From positions 1,014,980 to 1,078,979 of the forward strand of contig NW_025408685.1 in the NCBI RefSeq assembly GCF_020360975.1: a DNA stretch of 64,000 bases, written 5' to 3'. The notes below the pieces were generated by a model. The model saw only the letters and a list, made by a program, of their open reading frames with translations, did no database searches and had not been told where the DNA came from. This document shows positions 30,110 to 39,515 of the stretch, in pieces. This DNA is from Hirsutella rhossiliensis. Its lineage: Eukaryota > Ascomycota > Sordariomycetes > Hypocreales > Ophiocordycipitaceae. The position numbers and the translations under genes are program-made. Position 1 is the stretch's first letter. The number at the start of each line of letters is the position of its first letter.

Positions 30110-30804
30110 TCTCAAAGAGCTTGTAAATACGAACTAGCATGATTTCTCTTAGTAGTCTTTGGCGTAGTTGAGGTCACAGTGGTATTAGGGTCTTAGGGTT
30201 TCGATCAACTCAGCCACACGGCCCCCGTAACACGGCCTCCGTAGCAAAGTGGTTCGGCCCGCATGACTAGTCATTGCCTCAATATTAATATTAGATATAT
30301 TACAAGTCGCTCGCCGACGCGAACAGGTTTAAGCCGTTGTCGGAGGTATTCTCGTCACTGTTCTTTTTGCCTGGTCGTGTGCCGAATGGACTACCTCATA
30401 CCAACTGCACTTTTTAGCCCGGCGACACCTTTCCAATTGACCAAGCCTCGTGGGGCCGGCAATTTATTGACACTACCACGAAACAAGTACTCATGGCAAG
30501 TCAACTCAAGAACGTCAACATACATGTGTTACTATGCCTGAATACTTATTGCTTGTAGCGGAAACTGTCTCCGAGCTATTGTTGGCGTCACAGAGCGGAC
30601 AGTCCATTAAATAAGGGCTAGAATATCCAGGTTTGCATCACCCACTACATTATGGCAACATCCGTAACTGGCCCCTAGTCCTGTTCTGCTGCTGTTTATC
30701 GCATTCCGCGGTAGGATGAGGAACCCTTTCCCTGCTTAGAGAAATTGCTTAAATAGGCGCAACCTCCGCCATCCACCGACTTTTCAATCTTCAAACGAAC
30801 CAGT
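30110..30804. other. Intergenic stretch upstream of the J-domain-like gene
   Basis: AT-rich. No recognised gene; a promoter for the next gene would be expected here, but I see no specific element. Confidence 0.35.
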
Positions 30805-32623
30805 ATGACTGACAAGAATAATCCCGAAGCAGTGGATAGGACTACGCTTCCTACGCCAGAGTATACTCCCGAGCCTCAGGCGAATAAGAAGAACGGGGAG
30901 AGAGCAGGCGGGAAAAATAGGAGTTATCAGGCCCAACCAAAGCAATCTGAACAGAATGACGATAATGACGAGAACGACGAGAATCAAGGGCAAAACAAGA
31001 CAAGTTCTGCAGAGGTTCAGATTAAGCGCATCATGAAATGCAAAGCCAGCGACCCTGAGAAAATCTTGGACGTAGGCACGAACTCTGACGAAATGGAAAG
31101 GACACGGGCCTGGCGCACTTTGGCTTGCTTGGTTCATCCCGTAGTGATGGGTGATGGCGCTGCTGAGCCTTACAAGAGTAAGTTATTTTACTCTCGCAAA
31201 TGATAGACACGTCTAACATGAAACAGAACTCCAAAAAGCAGCCGAGGACCTGGGAGTCGACAGTCGATGGATATGCGAAGTCGATCAATGGGATGGCCAA
31301 AAAAAGTTGGACGACCTGGACCATCTCAATGGTTCTGAGCGCGAGACAGACGAGGACGAGGACGTGGAAGATCCCCCACTGGAAGAGTTCCGAGTTCCTC
31401 TGCCAACAGAACGTGTCCAAATTTTATACGACGAATCAACGCAATGGATTATGAAGCTGAAGAAAGATCCCTCAAACGTCCAAGCAGTTGAGGAACTTCG
31501 GAATTTGAACGCGAAGCTCGAGGAAGAGGCCGTGGTGAAGAACACAGAAGACATGATGGATGAAGGTGCGCCGACAGATTATTGGAATATTGAGGCTTCC
31601 TTCTTCTCGACACATTACCAAATGATCAACGAGGGATATCGACAATTGCTTGAGGACCGCCAAAACAGGACCTATTCTGAGGAGATTCTTGAACATAAGA
31701 GGCTCGTTGATTTGAAAATTGAAAGGAAGCATTTTCCGGCCAGCTGGACTATGGAGACACCCGAAGAGTTCCTCAGTCGAAGAGACATTGCCAGTAACAT
31801 CGACTATCCATGGATCACGTTAAAGGCTTCTGGTGGGTTTACAATCATAGGGTATTACCCCGTCGGCGGGGCACGCGGGCGCTCGTAGAGAGAGAGGATG
31901 GCCGGCTCATTCGGAGCTACGAGACCGGTTCCGAGGCCGGCGTTACGGCCGATTTCAGGTCGAAAGGCTTAAATCTGTCCAAGGGCAGTCTGGTTGGTCG
32001 AAGGAGCACCGAAAAGGGTTTAAAGAGGTTCTTTGGGTCCCGGAGACCGTCATTCTCAGGAAGAACATGGCGGCGGCCAGGCGTAGGAGCCCGGCCGCTC
32101 ATTGCTGCGTGGCTTTCAAGGGTTCACTTGACGATGGAAAGCCAGATATTCACATGCTTACAGTGAGCAGCCTTAGAAAGGTTCTTGGAAGGGACCAGGC
32201 AAATCTGAAGATCAGAGAATGCTGCAGAAGAGACAGAATCCCAACTCCCTGGGAAGCTGGACCAGTCGCCGAGTTCAACGACCCAGCAGCTGTCGAGCCT
32301 GATCCGGATGTGAGGAGAAGGCTGAGACGAGATATGGCACGAAAGAATAGAGATGGAGGATATACTGACGGAGAACTGTCTACTGCAAGATCGCTGGGCA
32401 ATGGCGGCAGCACCATCGGCCATGAATCGCTGGCAGACAAAGTTCAGAAGCTGGAAAGCCGACTCCAGTCGCAGGAAGAGAAGTTGATAAACGTGTCGAC
32501 TCAATTCTTAAGGAAGTCAGCCAGCATATGCAGAAACTGATGGTTCATTTTCAAGCGTCCCTGCAGACGACTATTGACGAAGGTCTAGCCAAGATCGCCG
32601 GGGAAACCTGGGGTGAAGGCTGA
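30805..32623 (+). pseudogene. J-domain-like fungal protein, intron plus frameshifts
   Basis: Start ATG 30805 (MTDKNNPEAVDR). An acidic/Asn-rich leader (NDDNDENDENQGQN) precedes a J-domain-like helix pair, DPEKILDVGTNSDEMERTRAW then RTLACLVHPVV: in DnaJ proteins this is Y.ILGV...E...AYR.LA...HPD, so the HPD motif is changed to HPV here and Hsp70 stimulation would be lost. An intron near 31176-31226 (GTAAGT, branch TCTAAC, ACAG) joins to the second exon, a helical acidic region up to 31850. The frame then changes near 31860, 31985 and 32500 before a coiled-coil-like end (LADKVQKLESRLQSQEEKL, then VDSILKEVSQHMQKL) and TGA at 32621. Probably a decayed gene. Confidence 0.5.
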
Positions 32624-32807
32624 GGAAATTATGATTCTGTTTAAAGGTGGCTTACACGAGTTCTGGAACGGGGTTGATACACTAAGTTAGATATTTGCTT
32701 CAGTTGCACCGTCAACAATTCCCTTGTACTTAATAACAGTAACTTGGTAATACTAGAAATGTTCATGACCCCTTGAGCCAGTTCTAGCTTGCAGCTAGGT
32801 TCCTTGG

Positions 32808-32999
32808 TGTAACGGGGTAGCCTCGAGTATGCGCAGAGAGGGTCCGAAGGAGGGATATAATATTCTACGAAGGGGAGAAGGAAGAGTGTATGGGTGCCGC
32901 ACCTGGAGGTGCGGACCCGCCTATATAGGCCCTATTAGTCACGTAATCCACAGGTGACTAATACAATAAGGTGCCTAGCTCTGGTCAAAGGCCATTACA
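32808..32999. mobile_element. Solo LTR, family E (192 bp), TSD CTTGG
   Basis: Starts TGTAACGGGGTAGCC and ends AGGCCATTACA. CTTGG is at 32803-32807 and 33000-33004. It contains a TATATAGG promoter-like motif. Its sequence is distinct from families A, B and D, and I see no other copy in the window. Confidence 0.88.
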
Positions 33000-33070
33000 C
33001 TTGGCTTCGGTTTACGACCTCGCCGCCCGGGGCTGGGGAAAATATTTGCCGCATGCTAGGCTTAGCCCCT

Positions 33071-33253
33071 TGTAAGATGCACAAGTACAACTAAACAGAG
33101 CGTGAAGACCGGGGGGGATTGATTCAATTGTTGATCTTTAAAGAGCCCCTCCAGCGGGCTGTGGTTATCCCCGCATCCTTATATAGTATAGGTCGCGTCG
33201 CGATCCCCACTTCGGTTTCAGATGGGCCATGCCAGGTCTTTAAGCGCGTGACA
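33071..33253 (+). mobile_element. Solo LTR, family D copy 3 (183 bp), TSD CCCCT
   Basis: Starts TGTAAGATGCACAAGTAC and ends TTAAGCGCGTGACA. CCCCT flanks it at 33066-33070 and 33254-33258. It shares the AAACAGAGCGTGAAGACCGGGGG block and the GTCGCGATCCCCACTTCGG block with copy 1. Confidence 0.92.
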
Positions 33254-33341
33254 CCCCTCTCTTGCTCTCTATAGAGATACTAGCTGTCGTTGTGCATATA
33301 GGCTTTCGCAATAGGAAACAAGGTCGTCAGTGATGCCCGAG

Positions 33342-34877
33342 CTAGTCATGGGCTTTACAAAAATGACACCAATCCCTGAGCGAAGCGCGCTCGAGGCATG
33401 ATGTGGGCGTGATGAACTCCACTCTTGGCTGCCCGGAGGATGTATCGCACCCCATTAAGGTATAGCCGGCTGTCACCCTTTTCGTAGCCTCCTCCTCCAC
33501 GAAAGCATCCAACCGATCCGCTTTCCACGTACCATCATCCATAAGCTGATGGAACTCCACCATCTCTGTCCGCATACGACTGCAATCTTGGGACTCTTCT
33601 TGGCGGCTTTTTCCCTTGACGCGGCTCTCCTCTGGTGAGGCGATGAGACGGCGACCTGAGTCTCACAAATAGACAAAGCCTCTGGGGTAGCACCTGTATG
33701 GATGAAGAACGCATATAACACCGATCTCAGAACGTGAAAAGTGTCCAGTTCTGGTCCTGCCTTATTAAGTCTCTCCAAGTTGAGGTGAGCTTTGTCGAAC
33801 TTAAAGGAAGCTGTGTCTGGAAATCCACATCGGTGCAATGGCCGCTTAACAGATTCTTCTAAGCGATCGGAGCTCAACTCTTGCACGACATGCGAAGCTT
33901 GACCGGCAGTCCAGTGCCGAATCTTAGCAGACCAGAACCCTAGTTCTGCGGCATAATTGGCAAAATGAATAAGGTCTTCCCGTTTTGCTACCCGCGGTCG
34001 AATTTTCGCAAGCAGCTCCTTATCATTCCTTCGGGGTGCAAGAGGCATTTCAAGGTGTCTTTTCTCGCGTACAGCCACATATTAACACGAGCGTCCTTGA
34101 ACTGTGTTAAATCTCGCTTGAACGAAGCTCTTAGCTCTGTGGTGATCGACCCATTTTTTCTAGGTACGTCGATCAAGTGGCGCATACAATGCGCGCAATA
34201 CTCGAGCACCTTCACATCGTTATGGAAGGTAAACAAGGAAGGGATTAAGAGCTCCATGTTGCAGAGTCTTAACAACAACTCCTGACGCCAATCTGGAGTC
34301 TTAGTGGCGAAGATTTTGCCCGATGTGAGCAGATTTTCAATCTCCTTCCTGTCTTCCGCGCCGTATCGTGGACACTTCTGCTCTAACGCCCGGACTGTAA
34401 ACTCATCTAGGGATTGCAAGGCATCTATATCGCCTTGAGTTATTGTCTCGAAGAAGCAATGTTTAATCCAGGCGAAATAGCTAAGAATTTCCTGTGCTGC
34501 CCATCAGCCAACGCCTGCTTTGGGCTCTGGAGCTCGGATAAATACCTCTCTGCACTGCAAAGCGATAACTTTATGCATAGTCTTGAGTAGGAAGGCTGAT
34601 CGGAGTCCTTCTACGTCGAGCAACTCGTCCAAGGCATCGGCCAGAGCTGGTTGATTCAGCAGCCTCTTTGCGCACCTCCGTGCGTGGTTAGAAGAGAGCT
34701 GTTCGAGACAAGCTGATACTCCTTCTTCGTCGTTTTTCTGCCTGTAAAAGCGGATTTGACGATAAACTTCGTTGTCTCGCTTGCGGCATTCATCGACGTG
34801 TCTACCTGGATGAGAGGACGATTTCGCGGCATGATGAAGCACCTTGGTGAATGCTGTTTCGTGGTGGGACAGCGCAT
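33342..34877 (-). pseudogene. DUF3723-like protein, one stop and two frameshifts
   Basis: The minus strand carries the conserved layout I know from DUF3723 proteins of filamentous ascomycetes: a first block around DECRKRDNEVYRQIRFYRQK and ADALDELLDVEGLRSAF; a second around VRALEQKCPRYGAEDRKEI and LLIPSLFTFHNDVKVLE; then AAELGFWSAKI and a CGFPD...F.DKAHLNLERL block. An in-frame TGA at 34502-34504 separates blocks 1 and 2, the frame changes near 34060, and again near 33570 before the last segment (FHQLMDDGTWKADRLDAFV). The N-terminus before 34842 is poorly preserved. Function of the family is unknown; it is common on accessory chromosomes in some genera, which agrees with the setting. Confidence 0.72.
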
Positions 34878-35028
34878 AGATCTGGGCTATAAGCAGATTT
34901 TACGTTTTTTTTACTTATCTTGCCTCGAGGGCCTAAACGGAGCCAGAATTTGCTGCAACGCGAACACTTTTAACACAGTCTTTGCTATCCTCGACCCCGA
35001 ACAAGGTGGTGCGAGCTTAGAAACAGCC

Positions 35029-36260
35029 ATGAACTTGAATACGAACCGCCGTGGCCGATCTACTCACCTTTTCTCAAATCACGATACCCCCCAATCGCCT
35101 TCTATGACGGAAGGCGAGAGGGATAAGACCAAGGCCCCAAAACCTTCTCCATACTGGAATAGGCGCTCGCTGCTGAAGGGAGATGAGCCGAGCTCGACCG
35201 ATAAGGAAGCTCCGACTGGGAGAAATATCCTGGCGCCAAAACTGGGAAGCCATGGGATAGTTACAGAGAGATTTACAAGATCCTTGATTTTGAAGGGAAT
35301 ATCTCACTTGCCATCAGCGCTAAGTCACCTCGCCGAGTTGTTAACATTAGATCATTCCCATCGGTCGATACGGGGCAGCCCCCTCTTGCTTACTACCACT
35401 TCAATCACAAAAATATCGTGTCCATCTTAGAAGTCTTCAACGATTCCCCTAGTGGCTTCTACCTCGTGTTTGAGGAAATGGCCATCTCGCTACGTCAACT
35501 CGTCAACTGCCCAGCCTACCCGAGTGAGCTGCAAGCCGTTGCATTGCTTCGTCAGGTACGCCCGTTCCGGACGAACCGTCGCGTAGCTTACTTCATCATC
35601 AGACACTAGATGGCCTGGCATATTTAGAGCGTCAAGGATTCGGCCATGGGCAGCTGAGCTACCAAAACGTTCTTCTCAACCAGAATGGCGTCGTCAAGCT
35701 AGGTGCGCAGGTCCGCTTCGTACCATGAACCTCAACCCGTTTTCTAACGGCGGCGCCCTGTGGCTAACGAGATCAATTAGCGAGCCCTGAGAAATTTGAG
35801 AAACTGAATAGAGACGTTGCCTCAAGGAACATGGAAGATCTTAGAACAGTCACGCTTTGGTTTCTGCAAAAAGATCCGGGACCGGGACTTAAGGATCGGC
35901 GCTGGCTCAGTCGCGACAAAGTGGCAGACTTCGTAGCTGCAACAACTTCGGTTAGCACTGCGTCGGAGCTTTGCCAGGTGCGTGTCTTCACTCATCCGGT
36001 AGAGCAAAACCTCAGGCTAAGTGATTAAGCATCCATTTCTTGGTGGGTTCAAAAATGACATCGCTTGCGAGGAGTCGCTTTGGATCTGGTCAAGCTGGCC
36101 GAGGTCACGAATCAGAGACGTTTCGAGTTCAAGCTTATTTAAAAGATGTCTTCTCCATTCTGCCCAGCTTACCTGCCCCGTCCACGTAGAAAATGGACTT
36201 ACCAGAAGCCTATGCCGCTTGCATCTCACTCATCCTTGTATTGCTCCTCGTCGTTTCTAA
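35029..36260 (+). pseudogene. Truncated protein-kinase-like gene, four exons, one frameshift
   Basis: After an acidic/Ser-rich leader (DEPSSTDKE) a one-frame slip at about 35208 joins to the N-lobe-like part: PWDSYREIYKILDFEGNISL, then the helix-C/beta-4 like HFNHKNIVSILEVF and hinge-like GFYLVFEEMAISLRQL. Introns with good fungal borders follow: 35556-35602 (GTACGC...ATCAG), 35703-35780 (GTGCGC, branch GGCTAACG, TTAG), 35978-36029 (GTGCGT...TTAAG). The joined exons read RQ-TLDGLAYLERQGFGHGQL, QNVLLNQNGVVKL, then a C-lobe-like end with HPFLGG. HRD is replaced by HGQ, and no DFG or APE is present, so it looks like a pseudokinase. Only the one slip breaks it. Confidence 0.6.
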
Positions 36261-38001
36261 CCGGCCGGCAGGAAAGCGTATCAGACGTCTCTCCGCGACT
36301 GTCGCGAACAAGGTTGCTTACAGTGTGATGGTGAAACGACATCGCATGCTGGGCCCATGGCTCTTGTCTTCAGCCTTGCTCAACACTACATATGTTGCTG
36401 TCAATGGTTTATGCGTTTTTTGCAAGGTTTCGTTTGAGGCTACCACAAAGGGGGCAAGTATTATCACTCGCTTCACCGAGTGAAGCTGCATCTAGAGCGG
36501 GTCGTCTCTCAGTCGTCAACCTGATGCCGCTGTATCTTTCTTTGCACCACTCATTCATCGCAGATATGTTGGGTTTGTCACTCGCCAGTTACAAAAAGGC
36601 TCACCGTGTCTCAGGTGCAGTTTCATTTGGCCTGTTCCTTTTCCACGGCGTTACAATGGTGGGCAAAGGGACGCAATTCGACATCAACAGTTGGGTAGAT
36701 ATTAAGAAGCTTCTTGTCTGAACCCTAAACTCTCGTCGGGTCACTTCTCGCCTGAAAGAACAAGTGCTGATACTTTTTAGGCTGCATTTTCGTTCCTTCT
36801 GCTTGCTTTCGCGTCACTGCTTAAAGTCGCCCTTCCCTTCGAGCTCCATCTTCGACTTCACCAGTCTGTCGCTCTGATTCTTATAGTCGGCATCGTTGAT
36901 CACACCTTTCGGTTGCTAGGTTTGAACGTATGCCATTGTACGTTTACGGAGGAGCCATCTGCTCTATCAATATAGGCTATTATATTCGGATACTCTGGCG
37001 GAACACCAATCTACATATGCCCTCGCCGCGTGCGTTTCTGAAACGACTAGATGGCTCCATCTATATGGTAGTCCGTGTCTCACAGCCGCTAAGAGTTGCG
37101 GCAGGACAATACATCAACGTTTGGATCCCAAGTGTGCAGTTTTGGTCAAGTCATCCTTATACAGTATCACGATATTGGTGGAGCGAGGAACGTTCAAATC
37201 TCGAGATGCTCGTTGAGCCTCATCGTGGCCTAAGCCAGAAGCTCTGGCATAGTCTTGTGGCGAACGAGAGCGCATACGCTGAGCGACGAGTCTTTTTACG
37301 GGGCCACATGGGGCCCGGATACCCATGAGAAGTTCAACATAGTGGTTATGATTGCAGAAGGTTTCGGTGTTTTATCTATGTTTACCTGTCTCGAGGAAAT
37401 GGCACGTGCCTTTGCAACAAGCCGCACTCGCCAGATACGGGTCGTTTGGATGAAACGAGCCTCAGGTATGCTTGAATCACTCCGGTTCGAACGAGACTGA
37501 TTCTTTCAGATCCTTCTCACATACTGGATCTCTTCAACGAAGCCTTGGACAAAGACTTATCAGCAAAGGCAAGTAGTTATCACAGGACTGGGAGCAAAAC
37601 TAACCATATCGCAGAGGATGAAGGTTCTAGTTCACGAAGATGGCCGGCGTTCGACAGAAAACGTCGGCCGCGTAGCCATTCTTCCAGGAGCTCCAGATTT
37701 TCAGAAAATATTGACGGATCCTGATGCTTTTCATGATCCTATGAAAAGCTATTTCACAGCCTCCGAGGACCATACTAGGAGCACGACGCTTGTCCTTGTC
37801 TCTTCTAGTAGACGGGTGAGAGACAAAGTAAAAGAGGTTGCAAGCGCTTCATCCCATCGAATTACTATTAGGGAAATGGATTTTCAACCACTACAAGGCA
37901 GAACGATCGGCTTGAATGCACTAGCAAGCGGGCGGCAGTTGAGAAGCCTCACAGTCGAGAGAGCAGCGACTTTAGATGAAAGAAGTCGATATTTTGGCTA
38001 G
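36193..38001 (+). pseudogene. Ferric-reductase-like transmembrane protein (FRE type), several introns, frameshift
   Basis: The N-terminus (ATG 36193) has a signal-anchor-like helix. The ferric-reductase membrane domain shows both His pairs with 13 residues between: KAHRVSGAVSFGLFLFHG (36600) and LHQSVALILIVGIVDHTF (36860). The FAD domain has GQYINVWIPS and HPYTVSRYW, the NAD-binding part has VVMIAEGFGVLSM, and the end VREMDFQP-like segment (ITIREMDFQP) fits the family. Introns: 36716-36780 (GTCTGA...TTTTAG), 36928-36973 (GTATGC...ATAG), 37466-37509 (GTATGC...TTTCAG) and 37569-37614, which uses a GC donor (AG|GCAAGT, branch ACTAAC). The frame breaks near 36425 and near 37310. An active protein would reduce Fe(III) or Cu(II) at the membrane. 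Confidence 0.7.
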
Positions 38002-38395
38002 TATATTACTTGGCTACAATCGAATGCATTTTTGCCATCATCTCGTCCAATTCTGGAGGATATACTGGAGGGTATTGCCGGTTGGCAACAGATCTCTTTG
38101 GTCTAAGTGGGTCAAATCGCAAGAAACGAAGTAGAAAGTATACCTTCTCCTCACGAATCATACTGCCCTGCTTTGCAGACGTCCTCCCTCCGTGGAATAC
38201 CACGTAAGCGGTAAGCCTGGAGGCGTCATCACTCTTGCGTGTTACTCCGCTAAGCTACACCCGCAGCTACATCTGGCTCCCCGGTAGGAAAAAGCGGCTA
38301 TAGAACCTGTGCTGCAACCTCCTCAACGGCCATTATGAGGCCTGCTACCCTATTCTCCTGGTCTCGTGCAGCTGGACTTGAAGCTTTAGTGTCAG
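38002..38395. other. Gap with no recognised gene
   Basis: A tRNA-like A-box motif occurs on the minus strand near 38255, but I could not fold a tRNA. Nothing else seen. Confidence 0.35.
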
Positions 38396-39129
38396 GTGTT
38401 CAGTGCCGCGCAGAAGATCATGAGTTCTGTGCGCCATAGCAACGCTGAGCGCAGGCGGGAAAGGGACCAGTGTCGAGAAAGACTGTCGGCACATATTCGT
38501 AAGCCCGCCAAGAAACCCTTTTCACAGAACGCTAACACTTTTTCAGTCGATAGGTTGGGCATCAGAACTGAGCCTTCAGAAGTTCGTCTTATCCCTAGAG
38601 AGAAGGATTTCTATTCTTGGAGCATCCTTCCCGATAAGCCGTATTTGTCCCGAATATTCTTGAAGAACTTGAGCGATCATTCTATAAGCACCTACCGCCT
38701 GCTCTCAAGGAAGTCGGCCACACATTCGAAGCAATATTCTCGACCGCCCAAGGCTTCGAAGCTGAGTCCCAGGCTACAGTATGCTGCGTTTCCCTCCCGG
38801 TCTCCCCATACGTAACACTGGTATAGTCATCAAGTTCAGCTCCTAGCTTTCAGACGGCAATAGATCTACTGCAAGAGGAGAAAAATAGGCTTTGTCTTCA
38901 AACTCAAGTCCTCAGTCAAAAGGTCTCTGAAGAATGTCGGTGCAGAGAAATAGCGGAGGAGGAGAATCATCAACTAAGGGCAAGCCAGCGAACTCTTGAG
39001 ATGCAGATTCAAGATCAAACGGATTTGATAGTTTCGCTCAAAACCGTCATCTCCACATATCTTTTGGAGCTGGATAAGTCCCTGCCGGCGTTGCAGGAGC
39101 TCAAACGCCACACACTAGAGTCTCCGTAG
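38396..39129 (+). pseudogene. Uncharacterised basic-region plus coiled-coil protein (copy 2)
   Basis: The probable start is at about 38420 (MSSVRHSNAERRR). A basic stretch (ERRRERDQCRERLSAHI) is followed by a clean intron (GTAAGC at about 38493, branch GCTAAC, TTTTCAG), then the VRLIPREKDFYSW and KNLSDHSIST blocks seen in copy 1 (2822-3649). Near 38700 a one-frame slip leads to KEVGHTFEAIF (copy 1: ELVGHRFEAVL). A further change around 38815-38860 gives the coiled coil QEEKNRLCLQTQVLSQKVSE and an end at 39129. The two copies are about 35 kb apart and in the same direction; they are clearly diverged, so the duplication is not recent. Confidence 0.55.
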
Positions 39130-39515
39130 CACCACTGAGTGATCAAGACAATGAAGAGCTCAGCTGTGTTTGCAATGATAAGTGGACGCACAGAATTTCT
39201 CGACGCCCAATAAGGCATCTGTAACCCTTCTTTAAATCGCTCCTGCATGTAAACACTTTGTAGGCTTGTACCACCCTTACATACGGCGTCGACATGATAG
39301 CAACCCCGTACGATTCAGACAATCTTCTCCCGGGATCGACTTTGTTTTCGAAGGTTTATCGCAACCTCCCGACACGGAAATGCTGAGGGTATGGAAAGAA
39401 GGATACTGAGAGGGTTATATTACGTTGACAGTGACGATGATTAAGGAATATAGCACGTTTTCAGACGTATACTTTCCCGCAAAATAAGGTTACATGAAGA
39501 GTGGCGAAGTACCAG
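39130..39515. other. Gap with no recognised gene
   Basis: No ORF with support. Lies between the convergent coiled-coil gene and the patatin-type gene. Confidence 0.4.

Noticed and set aside
38200..38300. tRNA or SINE on the minus strand (GTAGCTTAGCGGAG, A-box-like)
   Set aside because: No B box and no cloverleaf could be found downstream; one motif alone is not enough.
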